NCBI GenBank assembly: GCA_016933955.1
Contig: JAFGTT010000032.1
Span: 62,001 to 126,000, forward strand
DNA from: Candidatus Zixiibacteriota bacterium
Lineage (GTDB): Bacteria > Zixibacteria > MSB-5A5 > GN15 > PGXB01
DNA: 64,000 bases
Direction of reading: 5' to 3'
Position numbers and translations under genes: made by a program. Under the pieces are notes generated by a model that saw only the letters and a program-made list of their open reading frames with translations, did no database searches and was not told the origin of the DNA. Below, one piece after another: positions 63,829 through 64,000 of this stretch. Every line of letters begins with the position of its first letter. The first letter of the stretch is position 1.

Positions 63829-64000
63829 TCAGTCTTTGGCCTGTTGAGTATCGCCGATTCCGGACAAAATCCATTCTTCGGCCTCGGCCACATTTGAAAA
63901 AACCTTGATATTTACGCCGCGATTGACTGCCACCGTTTCGGCGAATTTCATCTCCCTGATATCATGATCGGGATTGGCGTTGATAAACGCGATTTTCCTG
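63829..64000 (-). CDS. Partial gene, C-terminal 56 residues of a STAS/SpoIIAA-like protein
   Basis: The frame is open on the minus strand from base 64000 to the stop at 63829-63831. The visible residues (RKIAFINANPDHDIREMKF, AETVAVNRG, NIKVFSNVAEAEEWIL) match the end of the small STAS/SpoIIAA-like proteins in which a strand, an arginine-rich helix and a W-containing last helix recur. The start lies outside the window. Function is unknown. Confidence 0.45.
   Translation of the reverse strand, partial: RKIAFINANPDHDIREMKFAETVAVNRGVNIKVFSNVAEAEEWILSGIGDTQQAKD

Overview
The window is a dense, almost gap-free bacterial chromosome segment of roughly 50% GC. It holds about 55 protein genes, most of them on the minus strand in long overlapping operons. 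I see no rRNA, tRNA, CRISPR array, transposase, integrase or prophage genes. The organism is diderm (lipid A genes lpxC-fabZ, lpxA, lpxB, lpxK and the Kdo transferase waaA). It makes type IV pili and secretes large proteins ending in dockerin or FlgD-Ig/Por-like sorting domains. The LpxC-FabZ fusion plus the secreted cohesin/dockerin, PKD, FG-GAP and FlgD-Ig architectures suggest the Fibrobacteres-Chlorobi-Bacteroidetes sphere, possibly a Zixibacteria-like lineage. That placement is inference from gene content; there is no rRNA here to test it.

Layout. 1-3.2 kb: the end of a parvulin-type prolyl isomerase, a nitrilase-family hydrolase and a small membrane protein. 3.3-6.8 kb: an ArsC-like protein, ETF-quinone oxidoreductase and an odd secreted YidD-TPR fusion. 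7.3-11.9 kb: a giant ten-PAS LuxR-type regulator. 12-16.6 kb: ispH, pdxT and pdxS, then an Rrf2 regulator and a saccharopine-dehydrogenase-like enzyme. 16.8-20 kb: a VWA membrane protein and a long-chain polyprenyl synthase. 20.3-29.3 kb: an apparent lipid A operon (sigma-4-like/zinc protein, RHH protein, lpxC-fabZ, lpxA, gnnA-like, lpxB, waaA, lpxK, nadB). 29.5-31.4 kb: a radical SAM protein and a CPBP protease. 31.4-36.4 kb: two secreted surface proteins. 37-48.2 kb: a glycan/surface operon (DUF2723, two glycosyltransferases, two methyltransferases, a Gly/Asp-repeat protein, HEAT, YprB-like nuclease, HDOD). 48.4-51.3 kb: two tandem type IV pilins, each with a candidate sigma-54 promoter, plus an NtrC/PilR-type activator. 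51.5-54.7 kb: a DUF169/URO-D pair, BlaI and a zinc-ribbon membrane protein on the plus strand. 54.7-63.6 kb: an acyl-CoA carboxylase / B12-dependent mutase operon.

How it fits together. The last operon, with ETF-QO upstream in the window, implies oxidation of short or branched acyl-CoAs. These would pass through a biotin carboxylase system, an epimerase and a coenzyme-B12 mutase, although the mutase carries isobutyryl-CoA-mutase-type active-site residues. The lpx operon with a GnnA-like dehydrogenase hints at a modified lipid A backbone. The pilin pair and PilR-like activator form a likely self-contained sigma-54 regulon. The most unusual items are the ten-PAS regulator, the YidD-TPR fusion, the sigma-4/zinc plus RHH pair heading the lpx operon, the mutase residues and the Gly/Asp-repeat protein. 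No complete novel defence or mobile system is evident.
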